Shown here: positions 44,759-54,117 of the stretch, piece by piece | Layout of the letters: every line of letters begins with the position of its first letter | Position numbering within the stretch: position 1 is the stretch's first letter | NCBI GenBank assembly: GCA_033032865.1 | Contig: JAWHQI010000616.1 | Location: 62,001 to 126,000, forward strand | DNA length: 64,000 nucleotides | DNA from: Dactylorhiza incarnata | Lineage: Eukaryota > Streptophyta > Magnoliopsida > Asparagales > Orchidaceae | Direction: 5' to 3' | The notes under the pieces: generated by a model | Database searches by the model: none | The model's input: the letters and a program-made list of their open reading frames with translations, nothing else | What the model was told of the DNA's origin: nothing | Translations under genes and position numbers: made by a program

Positions 44759-44892
44759 AGAGGACAAGCTGTATAACGGTCACATTAGCTTTCCTTTCCT
44801 GTCAGACGCCCAGCCATCATAGCAGGCCCCTGATTGGACAATCAGGCGGCGGTATTAATTTCTGACAGCGCATCCGCGAGATTTGAATTTGT

Positions 44893-45276
44893 CTCGACGA
44901 TAAATTCCATCGTTACGACGACATGGATTGTATCTCGACGACATGTCTTTGTCGGCCCCTTGTGCTTTGGTAATTCTTTAGGTCTCCTTGCTTCTGCTTC
45001 TGATGCTTGTATTTCAACGATACGGGACATGCTGGCGTTCCTGCATATACGACGATATGCTTCCTTTGTCTGTGTCGTTGGGACCTTCCTTTGTTCATTC
45101 TGTCGTTGTAATTGTAGTATTGTCTTGTCGACATGGCCGCTATTTTGATGTCGACGATACTCCATTCTTCTCGACGACATGTCTTTCTTTGACAGTTTCT
45201 CTGCGTCTGCTTTGCTTGTCATTACATCGACAAGCATACTTTGTCGGCCATCCCTTCTGTCCTTCTCGACGATATA
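44893..45276. repeat. TCGACGACAT array in solo LTR H
   Basis: CTCGACGATAAATTCC, TACGACGACATGG, TCTCGACGACATGTC, TTGTCGACATGG and similar motifs, about 120-500 bp into the LTR. Confidence 0.8.
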
Positions 45277-45526
45277 TACTTGTATACTTGTATTCTCCTG
45301 AGATTATGAACTAGATGTGTGATCAAATACAAAGTGAAGTATTCTTGACATGATGACTTCTTCAAATCAGGAATCATGTGGGCACGATTCCCAACATACT
45401 CTAGTATTGTTGTAGTTCTTTTCCTGATTATCACCTTATAATGCCTAGCTATTGTGTATAGTATGGCGTGGGGTCCCGGTCGGACCTACTGTTATATTAT
45501 TTGTACTAGCAGGGTGTTACAGCAAA

Positions 45527-46173
45527 TTTCAGTCACATTCACCAAATGAGTAAAATAAATCAAAAACTATGCAAAAACACTAATTGTAAATTAAGAGCAT
45601 AGAGATAATCTAATTTTACCCAAATTTCCATGCTAGCACGAATATGCTACTAGAACACTACTGGAGTCAACATCACACTCCTACTTGCAATACCTAAACT
45701 AACATCCTATTTCAAAATCCCAACCAAAATAAGCGTGAACGGAAGCAGACAAACAAGTGAGTGCGCGCTCATGTGGGTGCTGTGGTGTGTAAAGAAAGTA
45801 AATAAAACATTTTAAGTAAAAGCTTCTAGTAAGCAGTGCAATAGTGCACGTGAGTGGGCACATAAAATGACTCTCCCCCAGACTTAAACTAAACAGACCA
45901 CATAATGCATACCATGAAAATCAAAAATAGAGCTAGGGGAAGAGAGTGCCCAATGCTCAGCAAGTGAGCATACCAGAAGACGCATGAAAATCCAAGGTAA
46001 AGCCGCCATACGAAGAATCACGACCACCGCCTTCACAAATAGAAAATACCTGCAGGGGTGAGCTCCGCAAAAGCAAACTAAAACAACACATAACTAACTA
46101 GTTTTTGATGACGAAAAATTAAAAGACAAGAAAAGTAAGATAACTACTGGGGTTATTGTCCTCCCAGCACGAC
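45527..46173 (-). other. Element D internal region, right of element G, non-coding
   Basis: AT-rich with no supported ORF. It carries a third TAAGTCTGGGGGAGAG tract on the minus strand (about 45870-45885). Confidence 0.5.
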
Positions 46174-47028
46174 TTATTCAGAAAGTAGATGGTTTTCGCT
46201 AATGAGAGTATGGAAGGAGAAGTGGATAGGCAACTGTTCTATTATCCGTGTCGGTAACTGGTACCGATACGGTGATAGAACCACTACTCCTCTACCTACA
46301 TAATAATATATGCTTGTCACAGGTAGAGGAGAGAGAAAGAAAGAGGTGGAGGGAGAGTCCTCCACTCTACTTTCACCAAAATAAAATTCCTTGCCTAGCA
46401 AGGTGTCGTCTTCAGGGAGGCAGCAGGAGGGGGACACAATGACTGAGGTTTCCACTATGAAGGAAGGGTCAACCTTCTCACATAAGAGGACATCCTCATC
46501 ATTGGTTGGAGCAAAATGCTCCAAGTCTTCCCGAAATACCTGTGAAGGCTCAACCTGCATAGGCTCAGAAGAAAAAGAAGGTGGTTCGGGAAATAAAGGA
46601 GGAGAATGACATAAATAAACAGAAATCGGGGGAGTGGTCCCGGTCTCACTCCCAGCAGGTTGGGGAAGTAAAATAATGTCGGCATTGTCAATAATGTTGT
46701 AAGGTTCGGTGGGATCAATAGTGACCTTGCCCAAGATTTGGACTTCCTCCACCGGTGCTGAGGGAAAATCCTCTTCACCTAGAAGGTTGTCCTCCTCCAA
46801 AGGAATAGGCCTAACACAAAGATCACCCTCCTCCTCTTGCGATGCACCTTTGGCAATGTCGTTAGAAATGAATGTAGAAGAATGCACAAAAGAGGGAGAA
46901 ATAGGGCTTGGATAAAAGTCAAGCACCGATTTCTCACAACGAATCGAATCCATGCATGGTAACATATGCACAGGGGAGATGGGCTCAGCCATGTCAGAGC
47001 CTAGATCAGCCACAACTCTGATGAGCAT
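46174..47028 (-). CDS. Acidic, Pro/Ser-rich ORF of element D, function unknown
   Basis: 284 codons open on the minus strand, rich in Pro, Ser, Glu and Asp (e.g. EEDNLLGEEDFPSAPVEE, PQPAGSETGTTPP). I do not recognise a domain, and no catalytic motif, zinc knuckle or membrane segment is visible. It lies downstream of the CCHC ORF of the same element with a broken stretch between (47029-47185), so the two may once have been one gag-like protein. An open frame of this length in a decayed element is notable, but composition bias could explain it. Confidence 0.45.
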   Translation of the reverse strand: MLIRVVADLGSDMAEPISPVHMLPCMDSIRCEKSVLDFYPSPISPSFVHSSTFISNDIAKGASQEEEGDLCVRPIPLEEDNLLGEEDFPSAPVEEVQILGKVTIDPTEPYNIIDNADIILLPQPAGSETGTTPPISVYLCHSPPLFPEPPSFSSEPMQVEPSQVFREDLEHFAPTNDEDVLLCEKVDPSFIVETSVIVSPSCCLPEDDTLLGKEFYFGESRVEDSPSTSFFLSPLPVTSIYYYVGRGVVVLSPYRYQLPTRIIEQLPIHFSFHTLISENHLLSE

Positions 47029-47185
47029 GTCTGCATCATTCCCTTCAAAACTTGAAGGTGATACATCAACGTAATCAGAGGTGGAAGGTGTGCTGTCAGA
47101 GTTAGGAGTTGGAATGATTCAGATATCTGGCTCGTCATCCTCATCCAATTGGCGAAGGAATGCAGCACAACCTTCAAGGCATGAT

Positions 47186-47440
47186 CTATGCTCCGACAAA
47201 ACAAGCACTATTTTGCATTTTCTTCAGCTCAAATTGGACCGGAGATGAATGCAAAAAGGGCATGTGCGGAGCGGAAGAGTAGCCATAGGACTTACGCGCA
47301 CCATATTGAGTACCAGACGAAGTCGGTGCTCCATATACTGGGCCTTGAGTGCTAGGGCTACTATCTTCCTTTGGACATCTATCACTAGCATGAGATATAT
47401 CTCCGCACAAACGACAACGAATATTAAATGAAGCCCACAT
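47186..47440 (-). CDS. Small CCHC zinc-knuckle ORF of element D (gag remnant or minimal nucleocapsid)
   Basis: From ATG 47440 (MWASFNIRCRLCGDISH) the protein has a CX2CX4HX4C knuckle near its N-terminus (CRLCGDISHASDRC), then a Ser/Gly/Tyr-rich tail (YGAPTSSGTQYGARKSYGYS). The frame is open upstream to 47467. Such knuckles bind retroelement RNA in gag nucleocapsid. No upstream gag capsid domain is present between the primer site and this ORF, so it is either a truncated gag or a minimal RNA-binding protein. Element E has a comparable arrangement. Confidence 0.6.
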   Translation of the reverse strand: MWASFNIRCRLCGDISHASDRCPKEDSSPSTQGPVYGAPTSSGTQYGARKSYGYSSAPHMPFLHSSPVQFELKKMQNSACFVGA

Positions 47441-47638
47441 TGTGTGAAGATAACAAGATTCAAACAAAAAACACTATTGTGCAAAATACTACACCCAACA
47501 ATAATTTACTAGGGAAACCTAATATAAAAAAAGGAAAGTAGAATAAGAAGAACTGAAATAAAATAAAGGATGTAATTTAGAAATGGAAGGGCTTCTCTCT
47601 CAGCTTCTCCCTTTCCAGAAAACTCACACGACTGTGTT

Positions 47639-47658
47639 CCCCGGCAACGGCGCCAAAA
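47639..47658 (-). promoter_or_regulatory. Primer-binding site of element D (tRNA-Asp type)
   Basis: The minus strand reads TTTTGGCGCCGTTGCCGGGG three bases after the LTR end. Confidence 0.9.
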
Positions 47659-47661
47659 ACT

Positions 47662-49306
47662 TGATGCACTTATCTCGCACACCCTATAGGCGGTAGCTAG
47701 ACTGCGGAATGAAATGGCAGTGTACCGATCGTTCATGTAATAAAAAACGAGGAGTGAATCCCCGAGTATCGAATCTCGAAGGAACACAGTAAGGTGGAGT
47801 TTACTTTTGAGGAAGGACTTGAGATCAAAGTCCTTAAGTCGGATGGAATGCAGGAGAGTTGATTTGGCTTTTGGAAAAATAAAGGAAAACAACTACAATC
47901 CTATGCAATGCCGCTATGCAATGCTTCACACTACTTCGCAAGGGCGGATGGACGAGTAGGCAAGCGGAATCGAACTGTGCAAGCCTTCGAGCGCGCTGCT
48001 TCGTTAGGCGAATGGATTACATGGGCCTCTATGCCACGCTTCACTAGGCGGATGGAAGATAATGCTTGCGGATGGAGTGGGTCACACCGGCGGAATGAGG
48101 GTCGCAAGCACCTCGTCAACAATCACACCACTAGCAATTGCTAGTGCAGCAACACCAAACACTCACACCACAGTCACCACAAAAGCACACCTCAAGCAGT
48201 CATAAAGCTTGAAAACATTTCATAATATATAACATGAAGTTCAACAAATATTGAGTGCAACATCATCAAGATATAAGTGATCTACCATTTACAACTACTA
48301 ATACAAAGAGAGAGAGAGCAAGGAATCGACCCAATCTGAAGCCTTGTCGAAGGTTCACGGTTGGAATCGATGGGTTGTCAATCCGCATCCAAACTCGGTC
48401 CTCAACTGCATCAGGGGTAGAGAAGGTTGTCACTACCTTCCAGTGGCCCATCTTCTTCATGTCACGATCTGGCCGCATTACCAAGCTTCCTTCTCCTTGG
48501 ATAATGGTGGATGTAGGGATAGATCCCTATCCTTGGAGCTCTTGGATGATGTGAGGTGGTCTCGGGCAAAAGGTGGAGGAAGAAGTGAATAAAATGGAGC
48601 TAGAACTCCCCTTCGGCGGGAAAAAGAGGAACTCTCCGGTTCTCCCGGTTAGGTTGAAAACTGCAGCTTTTATAGAAAAAGATCAAAAATTTGGTCACGC
48701 ACGGTCGAACGCACGACCGTGCATTAACCGTGTGATATTAATCAAGAACAAAGGCCAGGAAAATGAAGCAGGCGCGCCCGTTCGTTTTATTCACACACGA
48801 TCGAAGCCGACCGTGCGTAAAAACGCACAGGCAAATTCAGAAACCTCGAAATCCGGCAAACAACAGGAGGTCGTGCGTTTTGTTCGCGCACGGTTAAGAC
48901 CAACTGTGCATAAAGAAAATGCATGAGCGGGGCAGATCACCATATTGACCAGCCGATCATAGTGCACGACTGCAACCGACCGTGCGTCAAGCAAATGCAC
49001 GACCGTGCGATTCATACAGGATGAATTCTGGGCAATATGGATGATCTACCCACCTGCACAATGAAACCACACGCTGGGAACACACCTCCAGCACAAGTAT
49101 AATAACAGAAAAAGAATGGTGAGCACAATGTGCTTGCCCCCAACAAAATATTGCGCAATTGCACACCACAACGGGCCTAAACAATGCACTTAAAGTGAAA
49201 GCTCGGACAAGTAAAATATAGGCAATTAAGAAATGAAATTGAATTGCAACAGCAGGAAAACTAGCCCAGATGAGTCCATAAAAGCGTATATAAATGGGAC
49301 TCATCA
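47662..49306 (-). repeat. Element D 5' LTR
   Basis: 1645 bp, aligned with 31851-33542. CACGGTCG hairpin array at 48690-49018, TATA box at 48667-48675. An apparent ORF at 48987-49667 is a chimera of element C integrase and this LTR. Confidence 0.92.
48690..49018. repeat. CACGGTCG hairpin array in element D 5' LTR
   Basis: Best unit: GCACGGTCG at 48699-48707 and CGACCGTGC at 48714-48722, perfect 9-base arms with a 6-base loop. At least three further related pairs follow. Confidence 0.85.
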
Positions 49307-49311
49307 CTACG

Positions 49312-52183
49312 CGAAACTTCTCACGAATGTGCGTAACCGCAACACTCATCTCTTCCAAGGCTTCTGGACCTAACAACGGACTCTCACCAACTTCAGCCCA
49401 AAACAAGGGAGTTCGATAACGCCTCCCATACAAAGCCTCAAAGGGGGACATCTGCAAACTCTCTTGATAGCAGTTATTGTAAGCAAATTCCATGAGTCCA
49501 AGGCGCTTATCCCAAGCTCCACCAAAGTCCAAAATATAACATATGATCATGTCCTCCAAAATCTGATTGACTCTCTCCGTCTGACCATTCGTCTGTAGAT
49601 GATAAGCGGTAGAATATCTGTGGTCAGTGCCCAAAGCTCCCTGTAAGCTCTGCCAGAAATGAGACATTTACCTGTAATCCCGATCTGACACAATACTTAA
49701 GGGCACACCGTGCAACGTGATGACCTCATCAAAATAAAGCTCTGTTATTTTCTCCATCGAATAGCCAATCTTGAAAGGTACAAAATGAGCGCACGTCGTT
49801 AATCTATCCACAATAACCCATACAGAATCATGCCCACGGGGAGATCTCAGCAAACCGGTAATGAAGTCCATAGAAATACTCTCCCACTTTCAGTTTGGAA
49901 TATCGAAGGGGTTCAACTTACCTTCAGGTCTTTTGTGATCTACATTGACACGCTGACAGGTATAACACTCCGATACAAACTTGGCGATGTCATTCTTCAT
50001 TCCTAACCACCAAACAATCTGCTTCGAATCTCGATACATCTTTGTAGAACCAGGGTGGCAAGCAACACTAGATCCATGTGTTTCCTTAAAAATCCTTGTC
50101 CGAATATCCCAATATAAGGAATGTAATATCTACCTTGAAACTTCAAAGTACCAGCCTCATCAATTGAGAAATTCGGCAATTCTACTTTTTCAGTTCTACC
50201 TCGGAGGTGCTGCAAATTCGGATCTTCTTTCTGATGCAACCTCATGAGGGTAATCCTTGACTACAAGAAATAATCACTAACTGATATATTCATCAACAAA
50301 AATTCCTCCACCAGAGACTGCACAGAAAGGTTGAAGATATGTGCGATCTTCCGACTCAAGGCATCGACCACCACATTAGCCTTACCCAGATGATACAAAA
50401 TCTCAACATCATAATCCGCCACATACTCCATCCATCTACGCTGATGCAAATTCAGCTCCTTCTGGGTGAAGACGTGCTTCAAGCTCTTATGATCTGATTA
50501 AATTTTGCAGGATACTCCATACAACAGAAGTCTCCACAGCTTTAAAGCATAAATCACCGCTGCAAACTCCAAGTCATGCGTAAGATAATTCTTTTCATGA
50601 ATCTTCAATTTGTCTCAATCCATACGCAATAACCTTCCCTTCTTGCATCAGGACACAACCGAGTCCAATCAACGATGCATCCACAAATACTGCATACTCA
50701 ATTCCTTCGGTAGGTAAGGTCAAAACTGGTGCAGAGCACAACCTTCTCTTCAATTCTTGAAAAGCTCCTTCACATTCATCGCTCCAAATGAAGGCTGCGC
50801 TCTTCTGCATAAGCTTGGCTAAAGGCGCATACAATACCAAAAATCCTTGCACAAATATTCTAGAATACCCTGCCAACCCTAAGAAACACCTTATTTCCTT
50901 AGGCGTCGTAGGTCTCTTCCAATCCAATACAGCAGAAATCTTCGTTGGGTCCACAGCTAGTCCATCCTTGCTCACCACGTGGCCCAGAAAAGATACTTGA
51001 GGAAGCCAAAACTCACACTTGCTCAGCTTTGCATACAACTTGTGCTCCCTCAAAGTTGACAACACTAAACTCAGATGCAAAGCGTGCTCCTCAGCACTTC
51101 TAGAATATACTAGAACATCATCGATAAACACGACTATGAAATGGTCAAGGAAGTCTTTGAATACTATATTCTTTATATCTATAAAGGCAGAGGGTGCATT
51201 CGTTAATCCAAAGGACATCACCAAGAACTCAAAATGTCCATAGCGAAAACATAAAGTAGTTCGCGGAACATCTGACTCACGGATCCTTAACTGATGGTAG
51301 ACTAAACAAAAATCAATCTTCAAGAACACAAAACTACCCCGCAACTGGTCAAATAAATCATCAATACGAGACAACGGGTATCTGTTCTTGATGGTTACCT
51401 TGTTTAACTCTCTATAATTGATGCACACACTCATCGAACCATCCTTTTTCTTAACTTATAGAACTGGAGCACCCCACGATGAAGAAGTAGGCCTAATAAA
51501 GCCAAATTGCAACAATTCATCTAATTGGGTACGTAGTTCTTCCAACTCTCGCGGAGCCATATGATATGGTGCCTTCACAATCGGGCGAGTACTAGGCTCA
51601 AGATCGATAACAAACTCCATACCTCTCTCAGGAGGGAGACCAGGAAGGCTAACAGGAAAACATCGGGAAACTCCCGCACCACGGAGATATCCTCTACACG
51701 CGGTGAAGCACTAACAGCTTCTAAGATAAAAATATGATAGACGGAACAACCAGACTCTAAAAGATTTCGGGCACAAACCACAGATATAATCGAAGAGTCC
51801 TGACGCAGAGATCCATACACGCTTTTAGGTTGACCATTGTCTCCCAAGAAATCCAAGCTCTTGACCTTGCACTGGATGACCATATCATATCTGGACAACC
51901 AATCCATGTCGAAGATCACATCGTAGTCTTCCAAGTACAGCACCTTCAAATCAACATAGGCTATGAATCCTCCTAGAAGAATATGACAATCTCGGATACC
52001 CTCATTCGACACCCCCGAATCACCGGATGGAAATTTAACACAAAGCGGATCGCCGAATTGATCGATAGCCAAATGATGACGGTCTACGAACTTCCTAGCC
52101 AGGAAGGAATGAGTCGCACCAGAATCGAAGAGAACGCGCACCCAACGGTTCTTTACTTTAAACTCTCCTATAAAACCATACAC
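49312..52183 (-). pseudogene. Element C pol: protease, reverse transcriptase, RNase H, integrase (cut by D)
   Basis: From right to left on the minus strand: protease with FDSGATHSF near 52120; reverse transcriptase with [32 protein letters not shown] and [10 protein letters not shown] near 51115; RNase H ([29 protein letters not shown]); integrase zinc region (CYTCQRVNVDHKR); core with MDFITGLLRS, SIVSDRD and HLQTNGQTERVN; then YGRRYRTPL and the end at KFRVV where D inserted. Frames change between protease and RT, before RNase H and before the integrase core; a TAA precedes VKKKDGS near 51455. The C-terminus continues at 31373-31845. Confidence 0.92.
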
Positions 52184-52374
52184 ATGACCAATATACTCAG
52201 AATTTAAGTCTAAAATTACAAGCTAAGTTACAGGGTTGGATTCTAACCTGATATAACCTGGGTAGAGCACTAGGATTCTTCTTGAGTCACTGTATTTAAC
52301 CCTCCCTTTCCTCGCTCTAACTGCCGCGACTTCGACGACGACAAGGCCTGAAGCAGAACTGGTTGGAACGCCAG

Positions 52375-53466
52375 CTAGGACTGTGTGCACTTAAACTTCA
52401 TATGTCCTTTCTGCCCACACTGAAAGCAGGTCTTGCTATTCATCCAACAACGAGCAGCATCATGCCCCTTTCGATCACATAAAGCACAGGGAAGATCATT
52501 CTTTGGTGCAGTCTGAATTGGTAGCACCTGGGTCTGCTTCTGAGCACCCAATCTCTTGAAACACTTCTCAAAGGGGTGGACTACGTGACCACAGAAACTG
52601 CACACTTCCTTGATACCTTTCTTCAGAGCAGGGCCAGATGCCCAATGAGCTCCACTACCTTCAACTTTTCTCTTTTTTTTCATCTTCGTGCCGCGATTGT
52701 TGGCATTATCAAGGGCTTCAACCTTCAGAGCTGCATCCACCGCTTCGGTGTAGCTCTCTGATTGATACACGCTAGCCAACTACTAGATGTCACTATGGAG
52801 ACCACCCAAAAATCTTTTTATTCTCCCTTCCTCTGTAACTACCAAATCCGAAGGAAAATGACTCAACTTGCTAAATTCAATCTCATACTCACTAACTGTG
52901 AGTTGTCTTTGCTTCAAATGAAGGAAGTTATTCATTAACTTATCTTGCTCCACAGACGGCAAGAACTTCTTCAGCAACATTCCTTTAAATCTATCCCACA
53001 AGCATCCCTCAATGAGACTTTCCTTCTCTCTTATCCACCAGCCTTTAGCAAGGCCCTTCAATTGGAAAGCGGCAACCATGACCATCTGGTCCACAGAAAT
53101 CCCGGTATAAGAAAACATTTCCTTAATTGAAACTATCCAATCATCCAAAGCCATGAAGTCAGCCCTCCTATCATAGGTCGGGGGTCCTAGACTCTGGAAG
53201 TGCAAAATAAAGTTCATCTCTCGTGGCAACAGAACTCGAGATGCTAGAGGAGCAGGACGAACGAGAGCAACCAGAACCACAGCAGGTTGCTGCCCTAAAG
53301 TGGCATTTAACAATGCTTGAACTTGCGCTTGCATCGCGATCATTTGTCTAGATAGGGTCTCATTACTCTGTCGCAGCTCTTTTATCATAGCCTCACTATG
53401 AGCGCCAGAGGACTCACCCTCGGACTGGGGAGCCGATCTCAATGAATAATGTCTCGGGGCCATCAT
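52375..53466 (-). pseudogene. Element C gag with three CCHC zinc knuckles
   Basis: One frame with a single TAG at 52783. The N-terminal half has a probable coiled coil (MIKELRQSNETLSRQMIAMQ), then a gypsy gag domain (FQSLGPPTYDRRADFMALDDW, AFQLKGLAKGWW, FLPSVEQDKLMNNFLHLKQ). The C-terminal part has three CX2CX4HX4C knuckles: CSFCGHVVHPFEKC, CALCDRKGHDAARC and CFQCGQKGHMKFKC. Many plant gypsy gags have one, so three is unusual. All zinc ligands are intact although the gene has a nonsense codon. Confidence 0.9.
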
Positions 53467-54104
53467 CTAATAAAACAAAAAAGCGGTCTATCATGACTTA
53501 GCTAAACACTAACATTCACCTATCCACAACTCAATAGGAAAACGTGTAGATACTTGCTCTTGCTACTACCTTGCTCTGAGATTCATTATGAATGATATCA
53601 TGCATAACTTAACTCTTGTGCAAATAATGCATGAACGCTTAAAATCTTCATTTTAAATCATGTGTGTACGAGCATCATCATGTATATCTTTAACTTGGCA
53701 CGTGTGCTAAAGCTATATTATGATGTGCATGCTCTGCTATGCAGTCTAATGAAAGCCTTAGTGCATGTTATGAGCGGCGTACACATGAAATATTATGCAT
53801 CCTATACTACATAATATCGCATGTAATGAAATTAACATCTAGTAACATCCATGGTATAATGTTAAGTCGCCCATATAACTTAACAGTTATATAGTGTCAC
53901 ACCTATGAGTATTCATATACAAACACATATTTATGCATCCCATACTATATAATATGCCCCATATACTTCTTATCATGCTATGAGTGTAGTGTTCATGCTT
54001 CAGTCAAGACATACGAATGACCCTTCGGTGTGTGTTTGCAATGAAATAGATTCTTAATATCAAGGGATGTTTGACTAACCATCCAACAACCGATCTGAAC
54101 CTGG
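53467..54104 (-). other. Untranslated leader of element C
   Basis: About 640 bp between primer site and gag. AT-rich; no ORF supported. Probably holds packaging signals, by position only. Confidence 0.6.
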
Positions 54105-54117
54105 CTCTGATACCAAC
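54105..54117 (-). promoter_or_regulatory. Primer-binding site of element C (tRNA-Met type)
   Basis: The minus strand reads TTGGTATCAGAGCCAGG two bases after the LTR end, a full-length match to the usual site. Confidence 0.92.

Larger units (their letters stand above)
44187..45396 (-). mobile_element. Element H: solo SIRE-like LTR inside element G 3' LTR
   Basis: 1210 bp with inverted ends TGTTG...CAACA and perfect 5-bp duplication TACTC (44182-44186 and 45397-45401). On the minus strand it starts TGTTGGGAATCGTGCCC and near its end has ATTAACCCCCCCTGTAG, like the C-rich stretch of A and B. No internal region, so it is a solo LTR left by recombination between two LTRs. TCGACGACAT array at 44893-45276. 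Confidence 0.9.
34621..45521 (+). mobile_element. Element G: Tekay/Del-type gypsy LTR retrotransposon with nested solo LTR
   Basis: Perfect target duplication GCAAA (34616-34620 and 45522-45526). LTRs start TGTAACACCCC and end GGTGTTACA: 34621-37151 and 41545-45521. Internal region with primer site, gag and a full pol in one frame with about eight nonsense codons. The 3' LTR is longer because it holds element H (1210 bp) and about 165 bp (43039-43205) that the 5' LTR lacks. Confidence 0.92.
41545..45521 (+). repeat. Element G 3' LTR, interrupted by element H
   Basis: Same ends and order as the 5' LTR. TTCGTCGAACG array at 41808-42455, TATA-like box at 42578, segment 43039-43205 absent from the 5' LTR, solo LTR H at 44187-45396. 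Confidence 0.92.
31851..49306 (-). mobile_element. Element D: Athila/Tat-like non-autonomous LTR element, carrying nested element G
   Basis: Perfect target duplication CTACG (31846-31850 and 49307-49311) inside element C integrase. LTRs at 31851-33542 (3') and 47662-49306 (5'); on the minus strand they start TGATGA and end GCATCA. The primer site is complementary to tRNA-Asp (TTTTGGCGCCGTTGCCGGGG), typical of Athila/Tat-type gypsy elements. The internal region has a small CCHC ORF and an acidic ORF but no protease, reverse transcriptase or integrase. Confidence 0.88.

Noticed and set aside
44834..45314. Overlapping ORFs of about 100-130 codons in solo LTR H
   Set aside because: They run through the TCGACGAC array in several frames on both strands, as expected from stop-poor CpG-rich repeats.
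48987..49667. 226-codon ORF as a single integrase-related protein
   Set aside because: It reads from element C integrase across the target site into element D LTR. Only the N-terminal part (to 49312) is integrase.
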